Shown: piece after piece, positions 14,323 through 19,583 of the stretch
How positions within the stretch are numbered: position 1 is the first letter of the stretch
How the letters are laid out: each line of letters opens with the position of its first letter
Assembly (NCBI GenBank): GCA_044375955.1
Contig: JBILLS010000036.1
Location: 1-19,583, forward strand
Direction of reading: 5' to 3'
DNA: 19,583 nucleotides
Source: VGCC01 sp044375955
GTDB taxonomy: Bacteria > Actinomycetota > Actinomycetes > S36-B12
Program-made: the position numbers and the translations under genes
The notes under the pieces: model-generated
Told to the model about the DNA's origin: nothing
Database searches by the model: none
The model's input: only the letters and a program-made list of their open reading frames with translations

Positions 14323-14328
14323 GCGCCG

Positions 14329-15819
14329 ATGGGTGCGTGCCTGCTGGCGATCGACGCGGGGACCACGGGGGTCACCGCCCTGGTCGTGGATGAGTCCGGC
14401 CACGTGGTCGCCCAGGGCTACCGGGAGTTCCCCCAGTACTTCCCCGCGGACGGCCAGGTAGAGCACGACCTCGGCGAGATCTGGGCCGCAACGCTCGACG
14501 CCTGCCGGGACGCCCTCGACGCCTCCCCCACCGCGCCGGTCGCCGTGGGCATCACCAACCAACGCGAGACGGTGTGCCTCTGGGATGCCGAGACCCTCGG
14601 GTCACCGCGCCGGGCGATCGTCTGGCAGGACCGGCGTACAGCAGCGATCTGCGACCACCTGCGTGCGGAGGGCCACGAGCCGCGCGTCACCCGGACCACC
14701 GGCCTGCGCCTCGACCCGTATTTCAGCGCCACCAAGCTCACCTGGCTGCGCTTGTCCGAACCGAACACCTGGCACCACGTGGAGACCGGGCGGGTGGTGG
14801 TGGGCACGGTCGACTCCTACCTCATCGCCCGGATGACCCGCGGACTCCATCACGTCACCGACCACACGAATGCCTCGCGGACGCTGCTCTACGACCTCGA
14901 CACCGGAACGTGGTCCCCGGAGCTGTGCGAGCTGTTCGGTGTCCCGATCGACGCACTTCCCCAGATCGTCCCGTCGACCGGGATCATCGGAACCACGGAT
15001 CCGGCCTCGTTCCTGGGTCTATCCATCCCGATCAGCGGCATCGCCGGTGATCAGCAGGCAGCACTCGTCGGACAGGCGGGATTCGGTGCCGGGGACGCGA
15101 AGTGCACCTACGGCACCGGTTCCTTCCTCCTCGTCAACACCGGTGAGCATCGCCCCACCTCGACCCACGGACTCCTCGCCACCGTGGCAGTGGGATTCCC
15201 CGACGGTCGGCGCACATTCGCACTCGAAGGTGCGGTGTTCATCACGGGTGCCGCAGTGCAGTGGTTGCGTGATGGCCTGGGCATCATCACCAGTGCGGCG
15301 GAGATCGAGGACCTTGCCCGTTCGGTGCCCGACTCGGGGAACCTCATCTTCGTTCCGGCTCTGACCGGACTCGGAGCACCGGACTGGGATCCCCAGGCAC
15401 GTGGACTGATCATCGGCCTGACGCGGGGGACCACGCGTGGTCACATCGCACGCGCAACATTGGAAGCGATCGCCTTCCAGGTGCGTGATGTCGTCGACTT
15501 GATGCGTTCGGAGGCGCGCGTGCACCTGCCGGATCTCCGGGTCGATGGAGGTGCGGCGAGCAACGACCTGCTCTGCCAGATCCAGGCCGACGTCCTCGGT
15601 GTCCCCGTGGACCGTTCGGCCCAATTGCAGACCACCGGCGTGGGAGCCGCCTACTTGGCCGGACTCGGCGTCGGGATCTGGTCATCGGTCGACGAACTCG
15701 CCCGCATGCGGGAGTCATCGGGACGATTCGCGCCGGATGCTGCGCACCGCGACATCGCCGCGTCCGGCCACCTGCGGTGGCGACGCGCGGTGGAGCGCAG
15801 CCGCGATTGGGCGATCTAA
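14329..15819 (+). CDS. glpK: Glycerol kinase
   Basis: FGGY-family carbohydrate kinase of 496 residues: glycerol plus ATP give sn-glycerol 3-phosphate, feeding phospholipid synthesis and glycolysis. The N-terminal phosphate loop DAGTTG is at 9-14. The glycerol-binding residues align with E. coli GlpK (Arg83, Glu84, Tyr135, Asp245): here NQRET at 77-81 (Arg79, Glu80), Tyr131 and catalytic Asp241 in GDQQAAL, all at an offset of four. GTGSF (262-266) and DGGAASND in the C-terminal domain complete the ATP site. An upstream in-frame extension to 14215 is rejected in favour of ATG 14329, which has TACGAT six bases upstream. Its TAA stop overlaps the stop of the convergent plsC by four bases; an acyltransferase acting on glycerol phosphates as neighbour is metabolically coherent. 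Confidence 0.95.
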   Translation: MGACLLAIDAGTTGVTALVVDESGHVVAQGYREFPQYFPADGQVEHDLGEIWAATLDACRDALDASPTAPVAVGITNQRETVCLWDAETLGSPRRAIVWQDRRTAAICDHLRAEGHEPRVTRTTGLRLDPYFSATKLTWLRLSEPNTWHHVETGRVVVGTVDSYLIARMTRGLHHVTDHTNASRTLLYDLDTGTWSPELCELFGVPIDALPQIVPSTGIIGTTDPASFLGLSIPISGIAGDQQAALVGQAGFGAGDAKCTYGTGSFLLVNTGEHRPTSTHGLLATVAVGFPDGRRTFALEGAVFITGAAVQWLRDGLGIITSAAEIEDLARSVPDSGNLIFVPALTGLGAPDWDPQARGLIIGLTRGTTRGHIARATLEAIAFQVRDVVDLMRSEARVHLPDLRVDGGAASNDLLCQIQADVLGVPVDRSAQLQTTGVGAAYLAGLGVGIWSSVDELARMRESSGRFAPDAAHRDIAASGHLRWRRAVERSRDWAI

Positions 15820-16556
15820 GACGGACGCGCAGCGGAGGCGTCGGCCGGGCTGCCCTCGGCGATGAGTTCCTTGGCGCGCGTCGCATACATGTCGACGTAT
15901 TCCTGACCGGAGAGTTCCATCAGGCTGTACATGATCTCGTCAGTCACCGATCGGAGAACGAAGCGATCATCCTCGAGCCCCTCGTAGCGACTGAAGTCCA
16001 GTGGCGCTCCGATGCGCACACCAACGCGATGCAATCGCGGCAGCAACTGCCCGGGCGGCTGGATCTCGTAGGTGTTGATCATCGCGACCGGGATGACCGG
16101 GACTTTCGCCTCGAGCGCCATACGTGCCACGCCGGTCTTGCCGCGATACATGATCCCGTTGGGTGAACGCGTTCCCTCCGGGTAGATGCCGAGCAGGGAA
16201 TCTTCCCCGAGGACGCGCGTGGCGGTGAAGATCGCCGCCTCCGAGGCTCGTCCCCCCGAACGATCGACGGGGACCTGTCCGACGCCGGTGAAGAAGAGGC
16301 GACTGAACCATCCCTTGAACCCGCGCCCGGTGAAGTAGTCGCTCTTGGCCAGGAAGACGATCGAGCGCGGGACGACCAGGGGCAGGATGAAGGAGTCGGA
16401 GAAAGAGAGGTGATTACTCGCCAGGATGGCCGGGCCCTTTGTCGGGATGTTCTCGAGACCTTCGACCCAGGGGCGGAAGAGCACTCGTAGCCAGGGTCCG
16501 ATCAGAATGTGCTTGAGGAACCAATACAGCGCACCCGGCCGCGGGGAATCGCTCAT
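15816..16556 (-). CDS. plsC: 1-acyl-sn-glycerol-3-phosphate acyltransferase family protein
   Basis: Membrane-associated acyltransferase of 246 residues that adds an acyl chain to (lyso)phosphatidic acid or a related lipid acceptor. The PlsC signatures are clear: NHLSFSD (48-54, the catalytic H-x4-D motif), the substrate-binding motif YPEGTRSP (125-132), a VPVDRSGG segment (95-102) and VPVIPVAM (152-159). A hydrophobic stretch near the N-terminus probably anchors it. The C-terminal 60 residues carry an acidic and Ala/Ser-rich tail beyond the catalytic domain. I start at ATG 16556, with AAGGAG four bases upstream, instead of the longer in-frame reading from 16640, whose first 28 residues do not resemble the family. 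It is divergent from the hydrolase gene over 50 bp and convergent with glpK. Acceptor specificity is not resolved. Confidence 0.88.
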   Translation of the reverse strand: MSDSPRPGALYWFLKHILIGPWLRVLFRPWVEGLENIPTKGPAILASNHLSFSDSFILPLVVPRSIVFLAKSDYFTGRGFKGWFSRLFFTGVGQVPVDRSGGRASEAAIFTATRVLGEDSLLGIYPEGTRSPNGIMYRGKTGVARMALEAKVPVIPVAMINTYEIQPPGQLLPRLHRVGVRIGAPLDFSRYEGLEDDRFVLRSVTDEIMYSLMELSGQEYVDMYATRAKELIAEGSPADASAARPS

Positions 16557-16606
16557 CGGTCTCCTTCTCGTTGGTGGCACACTAGCGGCGACAGTGAGGA
16601 GTGGCG
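16557..16606. promoter_or_regulatory. Divergent promoter region of plsC and alpha/beta-hydrolase
   Basis: The 50-bp gap holds AAGGAG for plsC (minus strand, 16561-16566), a minus-strand -10 TAGTGT (16584-16579) and a plus-strand -10-like CACACT (16578-16583) overlapping it by five bases. For the hydrolase, GAGGAG (16596-16601) lies five bases before ATG 16607. Both transcripts would have short leaders with Shine-Dalgarno sequences, in contrast to the leaderless genes around them. Confidence 0.55.
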
Positions 16607-17353
16607 ATGCCGATTCGTCCCGGAGCCGAGCCTTGGTCACATGAGGGAGACTCCACCGGCATCTGCCTGGTCCACGGCTTCACCGGCTCTCCGGCGTCCC
16701 TGGTGCCCTGGGGGAGGAAGCTCGCCGAGCAGGGCTGGACAGTGCGGGTTCCCCGCCTCCCCGGCCACGGCACCCGCTGGCAGGAGATGAACCTGACCCG
16801 GTGGGAGGACTGGTACTCGGAGGCGTTCCGCGCGGTCGACGAACTTCGCAGGCGTTGCTCCTCCGTCTTCGTCATGGGGCTGAGCATGGGCGGCGCGCTC
16901 ACCCTTCGCATCGCCGAGAACGAAGGGGACACCATCACAGGCATCGTGCTGGTCAACCCAGCCGTCCACAGCGAACGTCCGGATCGACATGCCTTACCCC
17001 TCCTGCGCCACATCGTGCCGTCGTTCCCAGGAATCTCGAACGACATCAACAAGCCCGGTCAAGACGAGATCGCCTACGACAAGATCCCGCTGAAGGCGGC
17101 CCACTCCATGACCCGGCTCTGGGGCGCCGTCAAAACCGACATCGGTCGTGTCCGTCAACCGCTGCTGCTCTTCCGTAGTTCGGACGATCACGTCGTCGAG
17201 CCGTCGAACGCGCGATGGATTCTGGACAACGTCTCCTCGACCGACACCCGCGAGATCGTGCTCGAGCGCAGCGCCCACGTGGCCACCCTCGACTACGACG
17301 CCGGGATCATCGAGCAGGAAAGCATCGACTTCGTGCGCCGCCTCCGTTCATGA
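16607..17353 (+). CDS. Alpha/beta-hydrolase, carboxylesterase / monoacylglycerol-lipase type
   Basis: Serine hydrolase of 248 residues resembling the Est30-like carboxylesterases. The oxyanion-hole loop HGFTGSP is at 23-29, the nucleophile elbow GLSMGG at 91-96 (Ser93), the acid in RSSDDHVV (190-197; Asp193 or Asp194) and the catalytic histidine in SAHVATLD (222-229; His224). No signal peptide is apparent, so it should act in the cytoplasm on short-chain or monoacylglycerol-like esters. GTG 16601 is an alternative in-frame start, but GAGGAG (16596-16601) is placed for ATG 16607. Its TGA stop overlaps the next gene's ATG (ATGA). Standing back to back with plsC and near glpK it may take part in acyl-lipid turnover, which is inference. 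Confidence 0.87.
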   Translation: MPIRPGAEPWSHEGDSTGICLVHGFTGSPASLVPWGRKLAEQGWTVRVPRLPGHGTRWQEMNLTRWEDWYSEAFRAVDELRRRCSSVFVMGLSMGGALTLRIAENEGDTITGIVLVNPAVHSERPDRHALPLLRHIVPSFPGISNDINKPGQDEIAYDKIPLKAAHSMTRLWGAVKTDIGRVRQPLLLFRSSDDHVVEPSNARWILDNVSSTDTREIVLERSAHVATLDYDAGIIEQESIDFVRRLRS

Positions 17354-17724
17354 GCGATTCCCGCCGTCCCGACCCCTCGGAGGAGGAGGCGTGGGATGCG
17401 ATCGTGGCCGACCTGAGCGGGCAAATCGACGAGGGGACACCTGCCGTCGAGGAGTACGACTACATCGATGCGTACTTCGACGAGGGCTACACACCACCGG
17501 AGCCACCCCGGATCGCCGCACCACCGGATGCCATCGCACGTGCGGCGTGGGCTGGAGCACTCGGGGGACCCTTCGTCGCCCTCGGTGGCTACGTCCTCGG
17601 GTTGGGGTCCCTGGTCGGGGGGATCGGCATCGTGTGTTCGATCGCGGGTTTCGCGATCCTGGTCGCACGTCGTGATCGACATGTCCCCCCGGGTGAGGAT
17701 CACGGTGATGGAGCGGTCGTCTAA
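17350..17724 (+). CDS. Small acidic two-helix membrane protein, actinobacterial hypothetical
   Basis: A 124-residue protein of unknown function. The first about 60 residues are strongly acidic and Pro-rich (EEEAWDAIVADL near 11-22, EEYDYIDAYFDEGY near 34-47, then PPEPPRIAAPPD). Two hydrophobic, Gly-rich helices follow (roughly 66-82 and 85-105, including LGGPFVALGGYVLGLGSLVGG), then a short charged tail ending DGAVV. The acidic half should lie in the cytoplasm. The start ATG 17350 overlaps the hydrolase stop as ATGA; a longer frame from 17215 lies entirely within the hydrolase gene and is not supported. The stop overlaps that of the glucokinase gene. It looks like a small protein that I recall seeing beside glucokinase and lipid genes in other actinobacteria, but I cannot name a function. 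Confidence 0.75.
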   Translation: MSDSRRPDPSEEEAWDAIVADLSGQIDEGTPAVEEYDYIDAYFDEGYTPPEPPRIAAPPDAIARAAWAGALGGPFVALGGYVLGLGSLVGGIGIVCSIAGFAILVARRDRHVPPGEDHGDGAVV

Positions 17725-18665
17725 GGGACGCGCGCGAGGTCGGCTGCGCCGATGAGTCCCGCCTTGTTACCCATCTCCGCCAGTGCCACGGTCGGCAGCG
17801 GCCGGTAGGGGAAGCCGACGACATCGCGGTCGAGGACCGCGCGCACATGTGCCATGAGCAGATCCCCCGCGTCCGCGACACCACCGCCGATGACGAACCG
17901 CTCGGGATCGAGGACGGCGGTGAGGTCGGCGAGTCCCCGACCAAGCCACGTGCCGATGACCGCGAATGCCCGGTTGGCAACCGGGTCACCCGCGGCGGCA
18001 GCCTCCGTCACGTGTTCACCCTGGACGCCCTCGGGAGTTCCGTCTCCCAGGGAGAGCAGGAACGTCGCTTCCGCACGGTGCTCCGCGGCGAGTGCGCGAG
18101 CCTCGCGGACGAGCGCGTTCCCACTGGCGTACTGCTCCCAACATCCCTTGCGCCCACAACCGCAGGGGCGGCCGTCGGGGACGGTGGTGACGTGGCCGAT
18201 CTCGCTCGCTGCGCCGTGAGCACCGCGCATCACGGCTCCACCGAGGATCACTCCCCCGCCGATACCCGTGCCCACGGTGACCATGACGAAATCCGTGCAT
18301 CCACGCCCGGCGCCGAACCGGGCTTCCGCCCAGGCGGCCGCATTGCCGTCGTTCTCGACCACGACGGGGAGGCCGGTCGCCTCCTCGAGGATCGCGCGCG
18401 CCGGCACCTGCTCCCACCCAAGATTCGGGGCGAAGTAGACGTGTGAGCGGTTCTGGTCCACTCCGCCGGCGATTCCGACGCCCACACCGACGATCTCGGT
18501 GGTTGCGCGCAATTCGGCCACCACGTCGGCGACCTGTTCGAGGACCTCGTGGGCGTCGTGTTTGGCCGTCGAGCGACGCGCGGTCTGCAGGATCCGGCCA
18601 GAGGTGTCGACAGCACCGGCCAGGATCTTGGTGCCTCCGACATCGACACCGATCGTCACGTCCAC
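17721..18665 (-). CDS. glk: ROK-family glucokinase
   Basis: Cytosolic sugar kinase of 314 residues, phosphorylating glucose with ATP at the entry of glycolysis. The N-terminal phosphate motif DVGGTK is at 8-13, catalytic Asp106 lies in ENDGNAAAW (104-112), GTGIGGG is at 132-138, and the ROK zinc site is formed by His158 (EIGHVT) plus Cys168, Cys170 and Cys175 in CGCGRKGC. The Gly-rich VIGGGVAD near the C-terminus completes the adenine site. No DNA-binding domain precedes the kinase domain, so this is an enzyme and not a ROK repressor. The GTG start has TAGGCT exactly six bases upstream and no Shine-Dalgarno. I see no polyphosphate-glucokinase hallmark, but a preference for polyphosphate cannot be excluded by reading. 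A ROK glucokinase near pfkA and aroG also fits the Streptomyces order as I recall it. Confidence 0.92.
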   Translation of the reverse strand: MDVTIGVDVGGTKILAGAVDTSGRILQTARRSTAKHDAHEVLEQVADVVAELRATTEIVGVGVGIAGGVDQNRSHVYFAPNLGWEQVPARAILEEATGLPVVVENDGNAAAWAEARFGAGRGCTDFVMVTVGTGIGGGVILGGAVMRGAHGAASEIGHVTTVPDGRPCGCGRKGCWEQYASGNALVREARALAAEHRAEATFLLSLGDGTPEGVQGEHVTEAAAAGDPVANRAFAVIGTWLGRGLADLTAVLDPERFVIGGGVADAGDLLMAHVRAVLDRDVVGFPYRPLPTVALAEMGNKAGLIGAADLARVP

Positions 18666-18671
18666 GCGCGC

Positions 18672-18677
18672 AGCCTA
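18672..18677 (-). promoter_or_regulatory. -10 element of glucokinase gene (TAGGCT), overlapping upstream stop codon
   Basis: Minus-strand TAGGCT, six bases (GCGCGC), then the glk GTG. The TAG of the hexamer is the stop codon of the 85-residue gene upstream. It is identical to the metF and idsA hexamers. Confidence 0.65.
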
Positions 18678-18932
18678 GGTGGTCCACCGCGCATCGACCC
18701 AGGCGATCTCCTCCCGGGAAGCGGGGGTGGTCGGCTCCATCACGACAGCGACCTGGCACAGGGCGCAGTCGGGGTGTTCCTCGGGTCGCGCGTGCGTGGA
18801 GTGCGGAGCGAGGATCTGCTCCGTCGCGTACGTGGTCGCCCACCCGATCATCCGCTGGGCCTGGGACAGCAGCCCGGTCCAGCCCGTGGGCGCGGGTGGA
18901 TCCGACAACCACCAGGGGCGTTGCTCAGACAT
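18675..18932 (-). CDS. Conserved-looking hypothetical protein with HPxCxxC motif
   Basis: An 85-residue protein without a function I can assign. It begins with a Trp/Pro-rich segment (PWWLSDPPAPTGWTGLL, about 6-22), has an amphipathic helix QAQRMIGWATTYATEQI (about 24-40), and a cysteine pair in HPDCALCQ (53-60), followed by a hydrophobic strand and a charged end with Trp78 and Trp83. The CxxC could bind a metal or be redox-active; with only two cysteines a bound zinc would need other ligands or a partner. It starts at ATG 18932, overlapping the upstream gene by eight bases, so it is translationally coupled to the ArsA-like gene and may act with it. The coding frame ends exactly where the glucokinase -10 begins. 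Confidence 0.65.
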   Translation of the reverse strand: MSEQRPWWLSDPPAPTGWTGLLSQAQRMIGWATTYATEQILAPHSTHARPEEHPDCALCQVAVVMEPTTPASREEIAWVDARWTT

Positions 18933-19583
18933 CGGGCCACACCGATCGATCAGGCACCCATCTCGTCACCCAGCGATCGGGGGTTAACGCAACCTCGACA
19001 GGAATGCAGCGCGCGAGGACCGGTGGCAGGCGGACCGCTGACACGAGTGACCCGATCTGCCAGATCAGGTACTCCCGCCAGCGACCGACACGAACGTGAT
19101 CCTCACCCCGCGGAAACGTGGGCATATGCCAGGTCAACTCGAAACCGTCATCGGTGCGTTCCAGGGTGCGATCCGCGGTGAAGGAGCTGGCGGGATTCCC
19201 CTGCGCCGGCCATCGACCAGGTTCGTCACGGGATTCGCGCACGACCTGTGCCGCATCACCCCACCCTCGTGCCAGGGCGCGCGCACCGTCACGCAATGAC
19301 GTGCGCTGTTCGGTGGGCCAGCCATGGCGCTTGCGCGGCACGGGTCCCACATCGATGGACACCGGAACCCCGAGGACGAGGAGTGTCGCGAGGTCGCTCC
19401 ACCAGGCCATGCCGCGGATGTCCACGCGCACGTCCACGCGCTCGTTCAGTGTGGCCGTGGCCGCATCCAGGCGTGCGGTCAGATCAGGTGACTGAGGCGG
19501 TGCGGCGCACGTCGCCACCGCGATGGCGCAACTCGTACTCGCGCACTGCTGGGCGAGTGACGTACTGGGAGCCAGGGTCGAGA
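18925..19583 (-). CDS. C-terminal part of ArsA-related ATPase-like protein, 5' end outside window
   Basis: The frame is open from the right window edge to 18925, giving about 218 visible residues. The last 70 residues resemble the C-terminal beta-sandwich of actinobacterial ArsA-type (GET3-like) ATPases: an ELTWHMP strand, a VRVG turn, IGSLVSAVRLPP, then LARCIPVEVAL and a final WVPDRSVWP, matching the family's LP-x-x-L-R-R-C pattern with a closing F-x-PD. The beginning of the visible part (STLAPSTSLAQQ) may correspond to the switch region after the P-loop, but no Walker A is in the window, and the middle section looks shorter than in a full ATPase. A GTG at 19518 could be a start, yet it has neither Shine-Dalgarno nor a -10 at the leaderless distance, so I regard the gene as truncated by the window. 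The family assignment is tentative. Confidence 0.5.
   Translation of the reverse strand, partial: STLAPSTSLAQQCASTSCAIAVATCAAPPQSPDLTARLDAATATLNERVDVRVDIRGMAWWSDLATLLVLGVPVSIDVGPVPRKRHGWPTEQRTSLRDGARALARGWGDAAQVVRESRDEPGRWPAQGNPASSFTADRTLERTDDGFELTWHMPTFPRGEDHVRVGRWREYLIWQIGSLVSAVRLPPVLARCIPVEVALTPDRWVTRWVPDRSVWPDV

Noticed and set aside
14215..14328. Upstream extension of glpK
   Set aside because: It would run through the start region of the divergent phosphofructokinase, and the FGGY N-terminus begins a few residues after ATG 14329, which has a -10 at the leaderless distance.
13443..14393. Long plus-strand open frame opposite the phosphofructokinase and running into glpK
   Set aside because: Composition is that of a complementary frame, and it would conflict with two well-supported genes.
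1..19583. Mobile element, prophage, CRISPR array, tRNA or rRNA
   Set aside because: No transposase or integrase motif, no regularly spaced repeat, no tRNA- or rRNA-like sequence was seen; base composition and start-site style look uniform, giving no sign of a recently transferred island.

Overview
The window is high-GC DNA from an actinomycetote (Actinobacteria). Three things point there: the gene order metF / idsA ... PASTA kinase ... class II DAHP synthase ... phosphofructokinase ... ROK glucokinase, which resembles Streptomyces and Mycobacterium neighbourhoods as I remember them; the heterodimeric CrtYc/CrtYd lycopene cyclase; and many GTG and leaderless starts. Gene packing is extreme: there is no gap above about 70 bp, neighbours often overlap by 4 bp, and four of the five convergent gene pairs overlap at their stop codons. 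A streamlined, possibly freshwater or planktonic, actinobacterium would fit, but that is inference.

Region 1 (1-8560) is a carotenoid locus built around metF. A co-directional operon, cruF (cut by the window edge) - GT2 glycosyltransferase - CrtD-like desaturase, runs rightward. metF then lies on the minus strand. idsA/crtE, crtI and crtB (rightward) and crtYc-crtYd (leftward) complete the pathway from prenyl diphosphates to phytoene, lycopene and a cyclised carotene. Together the enzymes predict a hydroxylated, probably glycosylated and further desaturated carotenoid. No lycopene elongase is visible.

Region 2 (8581-11825) holds a single-domain NadR-like P-loop kinase, a transmembrane Ser/Thr kinase with four PASTA repeats (cell-wall sensing), and on the minus strand a minimal split Ada system: a 109-aa AdaA-like protein with half of an AraC domain, coupled by an ATGA overlap to an O6-alkylguanine methyltransferase.

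Region 3 (11896-18665) is central metabolism and lipids: DAHP synthase (shikimate entry), a phosphofructokinase carrying the Asp104/Lys124 pair of pyrophosphate-dependent enzymes, glycerol kinase, a PlsC-type acyltransferase, an alpha/beta-hydrolase, a small two-helix membrane protein and ROK glucokinase. The right edge (18675-19583) has an 85-aa protein with a CxxC motif and the C-terminal part of what looks like an ArsA-related ATPase.

The most distinctive whole-window signal is regulatory. At least nine start codons are preceded at exactly six nucleotides by a -10-like hexamer (NANNNT, mostly TANNNT), so transcription would begin on the start codon itself. Genes without this signal have a Shine-Dalgarno sequence or are coupled to an upstream gene. 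I see no tRNA, rRNA, CRISPR array, insertion sequence, prophage or clear hairpin-plus-T-run terminator, and no stretch over 300 bp without a gene.
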